This document shows, piece after piece, positions 1 through 13,500 of a stretch of DNA of 64,000 bases (the first letter of the stretch is position 1; each line of letters opens with the position of its first letter). Below the pieces are notes generated by a model that saw only the letters and a program-made list of their open reading frames with translations, did no database searches and had not been told where the DNA came from. Source of the DNA: Trileptium ribeirensis. Lineage: Eukaryota > Nematoda > Enoplea > Enoplida > Thoracostomopsidae. The position numbers and the translations under genes are program-made. The stretch is from contig JASANE010000314.1 of the NCBI GenBank assembly GCA_030248225.1, positions 29,450-93,449 on the forward strand. The letters run 5' to 3'.

Positions 1-745
1 CAAACCAGCATCCAGCGTACCAAAAACTTATATATACAGCTTTCTTGGTGCCCTTTACGCAATACACAAAGTACTGAAGACAGATTATGTTCTGAAAATC
101 AGTCTTATTCACCATAAAACCATTAAAAACCTTCGAACCAAATATTCGCGGTTGTCGCCACATAACCAAACTATTGTTTCCAGAATACTGACAAATCTGT
201 ATATAGACCGTTTTGATTCCATGTACCAATCTACTCATTACCGATAATGTTCTGGAAATCGAGATCATTGACCCTACACTTAATGGAAACTTCTGAGAGG
301 GCATGGGATACTCGCGTTGGGGTCTAGATAACCAAATCATCGTTTTAAGCCTATCGAAAACCTATATATATATAATTCTTGACGTTCTGTAAGCAATATG
401 TAACTAAGCAGCTGAAGACATGCTTGCTTTATTGATCCTAATCCCATTGAAAGTTCATGGAAAAGCATGTAAATATGCACACAGGATTCCAGATAACCAA
501 ATCATTGTATTTAGCCTTGCGAAAAATGTATAGTTATACGATTATTCATGCCATGCACACAACACATAACCAAACAAATGAAAATGCACTACATTTTGGA
601 AATTGGATTCGTCGACAGAAAAACACAGGAAATCTCATCAAAACGTATAATATTGTCAAGTTGGACTCTAGATACAATACTATCGTATCCAGCGTGCTTT
701 ATAATCTAATAGGTACTCATTGTAAGGTAAAAACAAGCGATAACA
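1..745. repeat. Diverged tandem repeat, period about 165 bp
   Basis: The motif ATAACCAAA followed by a similar stretch recurs at 162, 328 and 493, with a weaker version near 672. A GAAGACA-containing segment recurs at about 80 and 413, two periods apart. The 184-codon open frame starting at 457 lies partly in this array and shows no protein-like conservation. Confidence 0.65.
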
Positions 746-763
746 TGTCAAAATTTGAAAACC

Positions 764-1077
764 GTTTCTCGCAAAGGGTCGACGAACCATGGTCGGGCCA
801 ACAATGGCTCAGGATGTGGTCCCACAAAAAGTCGTGGAGCAAAGTTGTAGGCCTGGATTTGCTGATTCTGTTTATATTTTATGGCCTGTCTCGCGAGATA
901 TGGGTTGTGAAACAATGCTACCCGCATGTTCAGACTTGGCAAAGAACCTTTAAAACTTGCACTTTTGCCATTTTGACACATGAAAATGAGGCCGGAGTTG
1001 TTCGCGTTTAACTTAAAGGCTCATCGTCATCACTTTTGATATCGAACAAAAAATTTATTAAAATTAGTATCTCCGAA
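764..1077 (+). repeat. Dispersed repeat, copy 1 (partner at 12161-12450)
   Basis: A segment of about 310 bp beginning near GTCGACGAACCAT and ending near ATCGAACAAAAAA is found again, diverged, in the same orientation at 12161-12450. It is probably part of an unclassified transposon. Confidence 0.65.
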
Positions 1078-1108
1078 AATGAGTTATGTACATACAACAC
1101 TGTATATT

Positions 1109-1404
1109 AATATATATGTATAATATTCCTCCATCCACATTGTCCTCCCCCACCCCTAACTCGGGGTCAGACCTTAGCCCGAGGGGCCTATATTACCATA
1201 AGCCCGCAGGAACCTCAATAAACTGTTTTAACATACCGTTCCTTGTCCTAGTTTATATGTATGTAAAATATTTCTCCATCTACTATTGTCCTTCTCCCCA
1301 ACCCCAAGTCGGGGTCAGATCTGACCCCCTAGAGGCCCATATTGCCATAAGCCCGTCGGAACCGCAATAAAATGTTTTTAACATACCGTTATTTGTTCTA
1401 GTAA
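1109..1404. repeat. Two-copy tandem repeat, 148-bp period
   Basis: CGGGGTCAGA occurs at 1162 and 1310, inside units that also share CTCCATC, CATAAGCCCG, GCAATAAA/TCAATAAA and AACATACCGTT. It ends about 30 bp before the first visible TBCEL exon. Confidence 0.8.
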
Positions 1405-1434
1405 TGTTCTATTAATAAGCTATTAACTTTTCAG

Positions 1435-1539
1435 ATCGTTACGGGCTCGACCTCACTTGCCAAATATGAGAGAGTTAGTCCTTAATTCAACCGGTCTAAA
1501 ATGGAGTGTTCTAATATGGCTGCTTGACATTATGCCAAG
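1435..1539 (+). CDS. TBCEL: TBCEL exon a (LRR), first exon visible
   Basis: The acceptor is AACTTTTCAG and the donor is GTTAAG. The exon starts with the last base of a split codon and ends with AG, which joins to the A of the next exon to make Arg in MPRLEELHVSLNSN. It reads LPNMRELVLNSTGLKW and then WLLDIMP, an LRR segment that aligns with the VRKLVLNNSKASW region of vertebrate TBCEL. The exon is too short to show as an ORF; phase continuity and homology across the junction support it. Confidence 0.85.
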
Positions 1540-4500
1540 GTTAAGAATTTTTGTTTATACGTACATCATCGATTTATAGAGCTAAATCGAAATGTTTGGA
1601 CAGATGTTTTAATGTCGTCAGCAACAATCTAATCTACGACGCGGAAACTGTACGCACAGATAAATATTTATAACATATTATCCAAAATTTACAAAACAGA
1701 TATGTTCTATTAATACGTAAAACGATTTCCCTCTCCTGACGTTGATTTATCAGAGTAGGGTATAGTACTTCAGCGAAACATACAATTCATCGTTCAATGT
1801 TATTATTATAATTTGTTGTTTTGAAGTTAGCCTTTTCCTACGTTGTACCTGAATTCACGGTATCTAACCATTATGTTCTGTGTCTTCATGCATTAAAACG
1901 TCTAGAATAATTGAGCCCAGAAATGAACGTCGTAATGATCTTTCAGCTGTGTTGTTGTCTCATAGTTGTTTTTTACATAAATCTGACAGTAAAAAATCAA
2001 CTTATTGTTCTTGCTTGCATAGGCTTGTTTAAACCGAATAATATAATGTATATTTGAAATAAATTATACCGAAATAACTTTGGTTCAATTAAGTTCATTA
2101 CAAAATTATAGGAAAATTCTGACCCAAAATTTATCTCCTTGAAGCAGAGTTACTTCAAATAGTGCACAATATTATGCAATAAATTCTTTTTGTCTGTTTT
2201 TTTCACACGTTACCTACCAGATTGTCCCTTTGCTTCACACATTGCCTACATTGATGCCTACCAGATTGGTGAATTTTACTCGACGCCTAATAGGATGTAG
2301 TAGCGCACCTAGCCGTGCTCTGGTGATTTCTCACCTAAATTACCACGAAACAGACAGGATTTGCGGACATTTTATTTTGACCATTTATGGTCCCCAACAT
2401 TGTAGGTTATATGCTCCAGCATAAAAATGAAATGGAAAATGGATACATCATGCGGACTACTCTCATCCAGCAACCATTTCCATGTTATGAGCCAAAGTTT
2501 AAAAAATACACCACAACAGGTGAAATTTTCAAAATTTTGACAAAGTAAGCTTGTAGTTTGTTGGTGGTAATCATTGGGCTTATATGGTATTTAATCCGTC
2601 AAACATTTTGTTTTAGTGGAGAATTAGAATAAATCCATCTGTTTTAGAGTGGTTGTATACGATGGAAGTATCATAGGCTTTAACTGTGGCTCATAAAGCT
2701 CAATTTGGAATATTGCAATAGTCGTTGACCGTAGCTTGCCACACGCGCTCTGTTTTGCCTCACTGGGCCAGTAAGACCTTATGTCAATTTATAGACGGCG
2801 GAGCATTTAATTTTGATCGGGCATGGGTAGAAGTTTGATTGTTGTGATCGCTTATAGGCGTTATCGGTTATTATATAAATTTATTCTAATATATCTAATG
2901 GTGCATTATAGGGAAACGTGACTCAAAATCCGAACTTTTAATGACTCGCGGCCTTTGATGAAAAAAGTTTTTATTTTGAAGTATTAGAAACGTGTAAATG
3001 GTCCCATCAATCATATATTGCTTTGTAATGGTACTACAGGTATTACTCGTATTTTTGTTGTCGCAAGAAATGCCGTGTTTGCGTTCATTTATTATATTCA
3101 TCGTTGAGTAAACATATGGAGTTTTGTGTTAACAGTTGGAGCATTTAGAAAAATAAATATTTCACCGCCGCTGTTTTTTTTTCAGATTAGAGGAATTACA
3201 CGTTAGCCTCAATAGCAATTTAGCTTCCGAGTTGCCTGACGACGAATTTCCGCAGACCGTACCGGGCGCTACTTACGATTCTGTTCACGTTCTGCATTTA
3301 AACTGCTGTGACATCGATTCGTGGTCATGTGTGTATAGGATATGTCGTTTATTCCCAACATTGGAAAATTTTATTTCGAGTAAGTTGAAATGCAGTATAT
3401 CTTTTGTGTCAAAATCGCAGTGTATATTTTGAACAAATAAACAAATACAGATAAAACGCATTGCGATAAAACACAGAGTCTTATGTCGCGACGCTATCTC
3501 CTGGCGGAAAAGTTCTTGTCGATGAGGAAATTATATCATGATTGGATTGTTGTTGCTTTATCGCTCAAGTTACTACTGAATTACCAGACATATAATGTCG
3601 AAAGACATAGGTGTCGGAGATCCGTCGGTATAAGGGGCGAATCAGCGTTTGGGTAAATTTTTGAAATTTTTAGGAACTTAAAATTTTTCCCAGTTTTGCT
3701 AAAATTTTTTCCATGCCATTGTTAATTTTTGCTAAATATTTCCCGACCGCATTAGGCGCACGGCGGTGAGGGGTAGCTTTAACATTATCACTTAGATGAT
3801 TACCCCATATCTACGCCTATAACTAAATGCAAATTGAGCGCCGTAAAGAACTTCGGTTTGTTGTTGTGGACGCTCCAGATGCAACAAATAAAACATTATT
3901 GTTTCTGGCAGGAAAACAGTAGCGGTTTAATTCAAGACTTCGTTTCGAAATTTCGTTTATTTTGTGCCATATAACAAATGACTGCTGACATTTATTGGAT
4001 TACTATTACTTTTTTAAATTAGAATAACGCTTCAGAGATAAGTTATATTTTAAGATATTGATGAAAGAAAATATTTAGTATATGAATTGCGTTCAAAAAA
4101 GGCCACAATCAACTTGTGAATCATTTTATATTGCTTGTAAGGTGAGAAATGCAGTCTTTAATAAATAACACAATTTTTAATACTTGAACATAATGGATTC
4201 TTTTAGCCGATAATCCAGTTCCTGAGTTTGGTAGCCCTACAGATATAGCTGACTGTTTTGGCTGCCTCCAGGTGCTCAATATCAAAGGTTGGCTTATCCG
4301 TGATTGGACCGAATTTCGAAAACTGCGCCATTTTCCGTTGCTAACAGACCTCCGTGTTAAGGATTTGCCTGTTGTCGAGGTAATGTTTTGATGTGACGTC
4401 TTGCCATTATCATACTACCGCGTTATATCGGCTTTGTGTAGAATAATAGCTTAAATACATGGTCTTAATTAGATTAATATTTGGTGTGTGACGTCTGTTT

Positions 4501-7500
4501 TTAACGGTTAAACATAATGTATTTTATTATTCGCGGTAACGTTGCTAAGTTTAGTAAGATGGTTACTGCATAACTGGGATGTTTTAATATATTGAGTGAG
4601 AATCTGGCTAATTTTACAACAGGTGTTATTACTTGAATATTCCAAGCGCAAAATTGTTCTTGGGCATGCTGACTGTTTGGGATATTATTTCATGCACAGA
4701 AGTTTAAAAAGTTCATCATAAGGTTTTTTGGTTCCCATATCTATCGGTACCTGGTCATTTATATTTAGAAAGAGTTGCTCAACTTTTTACATTGTGACGC
4801 TGACGACACTATAAACTTTTTTGCAAATATATTTTTCGAATGTTTGTTTTTGTTGGGTTTCTGTGTTTAAGTTCGCCCAAGTTGGATATTGTTAAAAATG
4901 CTGTTCAGTCTTCATTGTGTGAGTACGAGTAGCAAAATCGCACATGACATGGGAACATGTCTTCATAATGGGTGGTTTTGAATCATGACCTAGTTTATCT
5001 GAAATGATTAGTAGTGTATCTGTATTAGCGCAATAGTGGGCGACATCAAACTGTAATAGGAAAATGAATGAGCTTCGCAAAAAGTTTTGTCGTAAACAGT
5101 GTTGTGCTATTTTATGTCTATTTCTGATGTCTTGACGTCAATGTTCGTTTATAACAAGGATGAGACAACAATTATTGGATAAGAGCAGAAAATTTATTGC
5201 AAAAAAATTTTCACAACAGAATGTTTCCAGACAAAGAAAAGAATAGCTCAGCTGTTATCAGAAAACTTTTGGCTGATATTTTGTACTATTTTTGCTGAAA
5301 AATGTTAAAAATCTTTAAACAAGTTAGAGATTATTTGTATTAGTTTAGTAATGTTGGTATGAATATGTCTCTCAGTCTTTTTTTATAGTCATTGGCTAAC
5401 GATATGGAGAAACGTGTATTCCCAGTTGCGCTTTTGCCCGACGTTACTAGTCTCAATGGATCAACAATTACAAGCGAGCAACGTGACGAAGCCGAGCGAT
5501 ATTTTATTCGCTATTTTTTGGATTTTGAAGAAAAGCCAGAACGGTATATTATTTGTTGTTATAACTTGTAGTGTTGATGTCGATTGTTTGGATTTTATAG
5601 GTTACATCTGCTGTACGCTATAATACTAGTATCTAGTCTTATCACCGATGTGGTGAATTCTGAGTGTTGAATATGTAATTTGAGAGATGTGCTTAGCTAT
5701 ATTGGGCATAGTTACAAGATAAGTCACAGAGTATCAGCCACGTTGCTGGAATAGTTGAGAAGATAATATATCGATTATTGTGCTCGCAATTTTGAAGTAC
5801 ATAGAGAACGAATTGCTATACAGAATGTCACCAAACACACCTATATTGCTCAAGTAGTTGTGGAGATATTACCATTTTAGTGTATTTTGTGTCCCATGTG
5901 CCCATTGATGGAAAAAACACTTTTTAACCCAACGCTGCAGCAAAATAATATGAATAACAGCACACTATTTGAAACTATATACAGCTCAGTGAATCCAAGA
6001 TTTATTCTGATAAGTTGGTGTCTATTGTACCCTGAATGTTTTTAATTTATTAATACAATTACCTAAACACTAGAAATACTAGTTTGAAAATATTTGTGTC
6101 ATAGTTACTGGTCCTGAAAAGAACATGAAAAAATAGCATTCCGCTATATGAAATGTGTCCTTTAAATGAACACCGTTATCCCCCACAGATTCCCGAAAGA
6201 CTGTGAGTTGGGCAGCATTATAGTAGTGCCCCATCAAGTATGCAAGCCTTCTATTGTATTTCTTAGGTTTTATGAACTGGAAGCCATACACGGCCGCCTT
6301 AACAGGCTAGCAGAAATCGATCTCACGCCCTGCAAAGAAGCTACAGTAGTGGTCAAATACAACAACAAGACCGAGGAAAAAATGATTACGATTTCGCTGG
6401 AGCAAGACGTGGCTTCGTTTAAGCAGAGCCTACAGTCGGTTGTTGGGCTTGCTCCGGAGAGGTAACTTTGATTTTTTACTGAGACCATTATTTGAGAAAT
6501 ATGTGTGATAACAGTTTCGGCGCATAAACTTGAGGCAGTGGCCCCGCGCCCTGTTTAGAATTGGAATGGAAATCGGTGGATGTATTGTTTATACCCTGCA
6601 AAGCATATTTATTTTTCACTGGTTATATATTTTATAATCTTGTTTCTTTGAACAGATGGAGTTCGTTGTGAAATCGGAAGTATACACTATCCCAGTCAGC
6701 ATAATATCACAATACTTTTCATGCTCAGCATCGTAATTCGGTTCCAACTTTTATGGTTACCACGGAGTAACCGGAACCGGAACTTCATTTTTTGCTGGAA
6801 TCAGGTCTTCTCAATGAGGTAAAACAAAAAGAAAAGTAATAAATATTTTATTTGTTGTGGATAAATGATCATCAAATGGAATTAAATTTTGCCGATTAAC
6901 CACTTTAATTTCGCTATAAAAGTCATTTGGGAGTGTCGTTGATCCTGTGAGGTGCTGCATGGGGTTATATTTTCTAAATTTTGTGGACAAAATTGAGAAA
7001 TTGTGGGATTTTTTTAATTAGTACCATGTTGATGGCTAAGTAACGTTATAGATTTTCCCATACGAGTGTAGGTAGCTGGTTACGATTAACGCGGTTGTAT
7101 TTACGTCAGAGGCAGTTGATTCGGCAAGTACTAGGGCCCTACTGTAAGAACTTTTTTCTTAAAGCTATAATTTGCTTGACAATTGTGGTGTTATAATTTA
7201 GACTGTTACCGCATACGCTGTTATGTTTTTAGGTTACAAATAGTATACGATTAGAGGACAAATTCTGCTGGAAGTAATTGAAAATTTCTCAACTGTCACC
7301 AATAAACCGAATAATGAATTAATTTCATAGGATCTCAATGCGGGGTAAGGCTTCCTCAGTAGTTAACAAAATTCTCGATCAAAAGCCCTGTAACACGACG
7401 TGTATCGTGGAATTAAATGAAAGAGACACATTTGGCAGCTGTCGCAATATGTGGCAGTGTGGCGACACTCACTATGCCTCCACTTATCAAGTAAGCCCCA

Positions 7501-10500
7501 CCTTTTTCTCACTTGTGAAAAGAAGCCACTACTAAGTAGCGAAAATTGCAGCTACTGTTTCTTTTAATGTACTGCGGGTGTATTATTATATTTTCATTCC
7601 TTTAATAAGTGCTGAGGAGGCTTAATTGCAAACATCAAAATAGGCAGTGAACAAACATTACCCACGCTCTCCCAGTTCCTGTCATCGAGCGAATTACTAT
7701 TTTTAGGCAGTCCTTATTAGCAAGTTCCAGATTTTTTAAGTTGTTTCTCACAGTGAAATGAGAATCAACTACTGCTAAAGACACATTTCGTGGAATAGCC
7801 TGTCGTAAGTTACTAAGCAAGACCCGTTGTGCTGTAAACTAAATAACGGCATAGTAAACGAATCCTGGGCTACGGAGTATAGAACTATAAGGATACTAAT
7901 GTTTGATTGATTATGGTTACTTCTTTGTTCCTAATAGGTTGTTGAGTAGAGGTCGAAAATGTGTGTCGAGAAAATAAAAGAGCTAAACAAAGGTACCTCA
8001 GCGAAACACAAACAATGTATTTAGTTTTTGTGTTATACAGATACTATCATGAATAGTGTTTCAATTACGGTTTAGCTTGTTAACTGCTTTTGATTGGTAA
8101 TGCAAAACTTTTGTTACAAAATACATTATGCAGATATGCCAAAGACGTGAAGCCGGAATTTCGATTTCTTAAAAAATTAGCCAGAACCGCAATTCCGGTT
8201 ACTCTCGGATGCAAGCGCATTGTAACAAATGAGTAAAAACATTTTTTATTTTTACTTCTTTTATATGTCCGGTGGGTCGCAGGTTGAATTTAAGATTGTT
8301 TTTGACCGATTCATGCTTAAATATGGATACTTGTTTATTACTTCATATTGCATGTCTTATATTCGTGATTTATTTGATGAAAAATACCACTATTACTATC
8401 ACAATGGTTGTGTGCATATCACTAACTGATATTTACCGTTATAGCACATACTTCACCTTTTCATGTTGTGTGACTGGCACTCAGTGCAGGGTCCTCGGTG
8501 ATCAGGCAAATCAGGAAAAAATGTGAATTTTCTATGGAGGTAAAGGAAATTTGGGAATTTTGATGTAATCAGGGGATATTTTTTTATGAAATTTATTCTG
8601 TTTGTTTCAGACTCGTTTCCCTTGGTAATCGAAACGTTTTTATCACTCACGCATAAAATCACCGCTTATTCCTGTCTATAATATCCCCGTTTGCATTAAT
8701 GCGACAGAGTTGTGTCCTAGCAAAATAGTTTTGCACTGGAACTGAAGTTTTCTTTTAGACTGTTGATAAATAAATTGCATCAGCATCGCAATTTGTATTT
8801 AGTTTTGTGGTAGTTGTTTTTATCGTCTTCTCGTGTTTCTCCCCAGGGAATTTTTTGAGCAATCAGGGAAAAATCTATATTTCATCAGGGAAATTTTTTC
8901 TTGATAATCGCCGGGAACCATGTGTACTACCTGTGCGATCAGAGTTGCTGTTACCTGACTAAACTAGTCGGTAGTGGAACTACATTTGTGAGCGGAGCTT
9001 GGGCTGTGGTATTACGAATGTACTCAATTTATGTTCTTGTAACTACATTGCATAGGACATACAGCTTTATCATTGGTAAAAATATTATATTTGAATTCTT
9101 CGACCCAAAAAACCCTATAATGGTTTGATCTAAACGACTCTATTTCAATAAATAACACAAATATTGCAAAGTTCTCTATTTTAGCTGCATAAAATTAACT
9201 AATTAGCTAATTGCTAATTAACCACTCAAAATTTTTTTAATCCCAAATATCAGGTGCACACTCTGACATGATAGGCTTTCAAACTAAAAAAAGTTTTTAA
9301 AATCCGTTCAGTGGTTCTTGAGATCCGTCGGACCGAACGAACGGACGGACATCGACCTTTTTACTCCCAGACAGAAAATAAAAACGCTTCGCTCGGCTTC
9401 GCTCCGCTCAACAATACCGTGATATCTCTATTTGTTTACAAGACTCAAGAAGGAACACTGAAGACGTTTGTGTCTGATGAGAAGATGAGAATATCTTGTT
9501 GTACTGGCTGGTTTACAAATGGTTTTGTGGATACAGCTCATAGTTGGTTTTTACTTGCTTTGTTCTGGCCTCTCCACTGATCCAAAATTTTTTGGTTTTG
9601 AGATGAGGCTTCCGGCTAAATAGGAATACCTGGTGGAATTTTGCTGGGTTAAAACCGTTCTCTCTCAGGTCGGTTAGGGTCTAGTAACATTATTCTCGTT
9701 TCGTTATCATGTCGCGTTTTTCATGCGTTTACAACATGGATATTGTGTTTTTGTTGAATATTATATGCATATTGAAAAGGCGTATTTTTGCAGGTCGCCT
9801 TTTATTTTATTTTATATTTGAATTCGAGTGGAATGAGCGAGCTACGCGAGATCATTCCAGTCGCGAGCGAGTGGAACGAGAATTTTCAATTTTGGCTTTG
9901 GAGGGGGTTGAGGAGGTCCTGTCTGTGTGTCGCACCTGGATCTCGATAACGGTTGGGCGGATTTTGATGCACGATAGCTCATTCGAACAGCAATGGTCGA
10001 TTTAGGTGTAGTGACGGAGCCCGATTTTTGAATTTTTTGCCGCGAGAAAAGTTATGGGGCAAAATGACGTCATTTTGGCCCATTTTCGGGCACCCCCTCC
10101 AGTTTTTGTGACTTTTCTCAACAAGTACACGAGGTATCCGCAAACTTAAAGACCTATTCCATGTAGCTTTACCAGGGCTTTCCAATGATATATAACAAGT
10201 TTTTCAGCTACTTCCCAGTCTGGAGTCTATAAGCTTATAGTTGGCGCCAAATTTCATATTTCGTGAAAAGCGTGGGAAATACACCTAAATGTGTGTTTTT
10301 TGTTGCTTTTAGTGTCTTATATGGGGGTTTTCTGGGCAGATAAACTCATTGCAAGTGTTAAAAATATTGTTGGGCAAATATTTTTTACACTTCTGGCTCA
10401 TACTTGGCATAAAAAATTACGTTTTCGCAATTTTTGGTGAAAAGTCGTGGGAAAAGTACTTAAATGTGTGTTTATTGTTGGTTTTAGTGTCTTATATGGG

Positions 10501-13500
10501 GTTTTCTGGGCAGATAAACTCATATCAAGGGTTAAAAATATTGTTGGACAAATATTTTTTACACTTCTGGTTCATACTTGGCATAAAAAATGACGTTTTC
10601 GCAATTTTTGGTGAGAAGTCGTGGGGAAAGCACTTGAACGTGTGTTTATTGTTGGTTTTAGTATCGTATATGGGGTTTTCTGGGCCGACAAGCTCATTGC
10701 GAGTGTCAAAAATATTGTGTGGCAAATATTTTTCACACTTCTGCTTCGGGGGATTGTTCTCACCACTCGAATTCTGGCTCGCAAGCGAGCTTCACTAGTT
10801 TGTCGTGAATAGTCCAAATGTAAATAGTAGTATTTTAGTTTCGCTATAATACGTTTTTGTCAGGACTATCATTTTTGGTGTCACGTCAAAATACCTGGGG
10901 AAGCTAAAATTTACCTTGGGGATCGGCTAAATCCTGTGGGCCATTTGGGATAAATAGATTATGATAATCATGTTTCTTCGGTAATATTCATTTAAGCGCT
11001 TGCACTATCTTGTCACAAGGAATCAGTATGACTGAAATTATCTCATACTTATTTGTTTTACAGCTTAAAAATAAACGGACAGCTGGCTGTTGCGGTCATG
11101 TAATTCCGTGCTTAGAATAATAATTTGCAATTTAATATTTAGCGAATTTAGCTAGTACTGTAACTAATTTTTTTGTTTTGTTATAATTTTTTTACATGAA
11201 TCTCTCAGCAGTGTGTTTCGTGCTACAACTCTTCTTTTGTCCTGGCTTTAAATTTAGATATTTGCAGTTATGCCATGTCTTCTAAATATAATGTTCACAT
11301 GCTTAGGAACATACAGCGTTTTGAATCGAAGGTTCATATATTTTATGTACGTATTCCAGATTTGTTTATGCAATGTATTCTGCATTCTGAACAGACGGAA
11401 TTGTACAATAAATTCTCCGAAGGCAGACAAAACTATAGTACGATTAAGCCAATAAATTTTTGGATTAATTAAAATCTGACTATAGTGAGTGAAACGGGCG
11501 AAGCGAAGAATTCTTATCCTTACAATGACCTTTCACAATGCCTGGTTATGTGTTTTCGGGGAGACATGCACAACTGGACTTTGGTTAGGTGTATTGATTC
11601 GCGCGACAGCTCGTTTGTAAGGGTGAAGTCTCGGACAACTTCCGATTACATTAGCTTCCACTGAAAACGCAGGGCAAACGTCGGATCCGGGGGTGGGGAA
11701 TCGCGGTATTTGTTGTGAGTCAATTTTGGCTCAATTTGCCACGTAATTAAGCCTCTAAAAGACTGTATATAAAAGTTTATAACACTGCTCTTGTGGAAAA
11801 GCGATTTGGGTCAAACGAGAGTTTTAAATGAACCCATAATGCACAAACTGCATGAAAACACAGTTCGACCTATATTGGTGTGATGCGTACATAGTGAAAA
11901 GAATCGTGCTGTCTGACTACGAAAACCATACACACGCCATTTCCAAAGGTAAATCAAGCAGTTTCTAACCAAAATGTTTTGTTTGCTGAGCCCCTTAAAT
12001 GTCTTGGAAATATAATATCACAGTGGTAAATTAAGACAATGTAACGGTGATTTTCAGCGTGGTTCAAAACTATGAGACGTTTCTTTATCCATCTGTTTTA
12101 CTGAAATGTACAGTACTCACCCGAGTATTAATTCTAAGTGTTGTTCCCTGGAAAACACTATTTCTGTCAAAGAGTCGACGAACCATATTCGGCCCACAGC
12201 ATCCTAGGGAGTAGTCCCACAAAAGTGGTCGTGGTATTGTAGATCTCGATGTGTTGATTCTATATTGTGGTTTCCAGGGAGATATGAGCTGCGAAACAAT
12301 GGTAAGCAATTTGGCAAAGAACCCTTAAACACCTGATTTTTGCCATTTTAAACCGGAAGATGGGATCGAGCTGTTCACGTTCAAGTAAAGGCCACATCTT
12401 CATCAGTTTTACTATCGAACAAAAAAGTTGTCGAAATCCAAAAATTAGTTTTGAATCAATGGCAGCGACAGACAATAAAGATATTTTCACGATTTTTCAC
12501 GCTTGCGTCTTCAGTGGAAATTCCGCTCGCTTCGCACGCTCCGTTTCAATAACCGCGACACACGCATTCATGATATTGTATTAGCAATGCTTTCATCGCA
12601 TTAAGCAACCGCGAAAACTTGTAGGTCCATTAAACAACTGAAGGGTCATTTAAATAATTACACAATAATATAAAACTTCATAGCCTTAAAGCTTTTTTAT
12701 CCACCCTATATATATTTGACATTTTGAGGCTTCTTGATCTTGAACACCTTAGATTGTAACTATATGCCAGCTGCAGCCTAAAACACCGAACCTAGCACAT
12801 TTAACATGTTAATAACACCACAAGCCCATTGTGTCTTTTGCACTCTGCAAGAAACTCAATAGTCAAAATTTGGGTCGCAGCTCGACAAGGGTGTTAGGTC
12901 GAAAATTGCACAACAGCAAAGCTGTAGCTCTCAATGAGAACACTCTGTCGTCTCATAAAACGACATAAACATAATATGTTGGGTTATCAATGCCAGAGTG
13001 ACACAGAGGTTAATAGGTTTCAGTTTTTTCGTTTTGGGTCAAGAATGAATCATAGCTTTATGTTATGTAATACTGTAGCGATGCAAATAATTCATGGCTA
13101 TAAGTAAGCTAATATTATTATTAAGATTATTATTATTATTGTTATAAAGTTATTTTGATGATTTTCTTGAGATCATTCTTGAAATTCTGGAGGCAAGTTC
13201 TTAAACATTGACATTTCGGCAATAAGGGCGTTCATTGTTTTAAAAACAAATATGTTGTGACGTTATGAAAATGATTTAATATAAAAAGCTTTGCACAGAA
13301 GATCTGGGCAAGTCAGTTTTATTCTTGAAGTTTTAATGCTGCTAGTTCGTGCATAATAAACGTCGGGTGAATTTTGTATTGCCGTCCTCATCAGGAAGGC
13401 AAAGCTCTTCTGTACACGGAAGGGTTAGCTTGTGCTCTTCTGCAATCGGAAGGGTAGCTCAAACATTATAGTTATCGGCCTCGGTCGGCTAGTGACATCC

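Larger units (their letters stand above)
3380..6266 (+). other. TBCEL introns between exons b-e
   Basis: The three introns are 3380-4206, 4380-5388 and 5544-6266. The last contains a segment at about 5850-5945 (CTCAAGTAGTTGTGG, then GTGTATTTTGTGTCCCATG) repeated at about 48160-48245. A stretch at about 3650-3780 (TGCTAAAATTTTTTCC and neighbours) resembles one near 60640-60730. Confidence 0.6.

Noticed and set aside
457..1011. 184-codon open frame at the window start
   Set aside because: It overlaps the 165-bp tandem repeat and a dispersed repeat also found at 12.2 kb, where the frame is broken. Composition is not protein-like.
10349..10798. 149-codon open frame in the 174-bp array
   Set aside because: The period is a multiple of 3 and the opposite strand is open too. 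Hydrophobic repeats with no family match.
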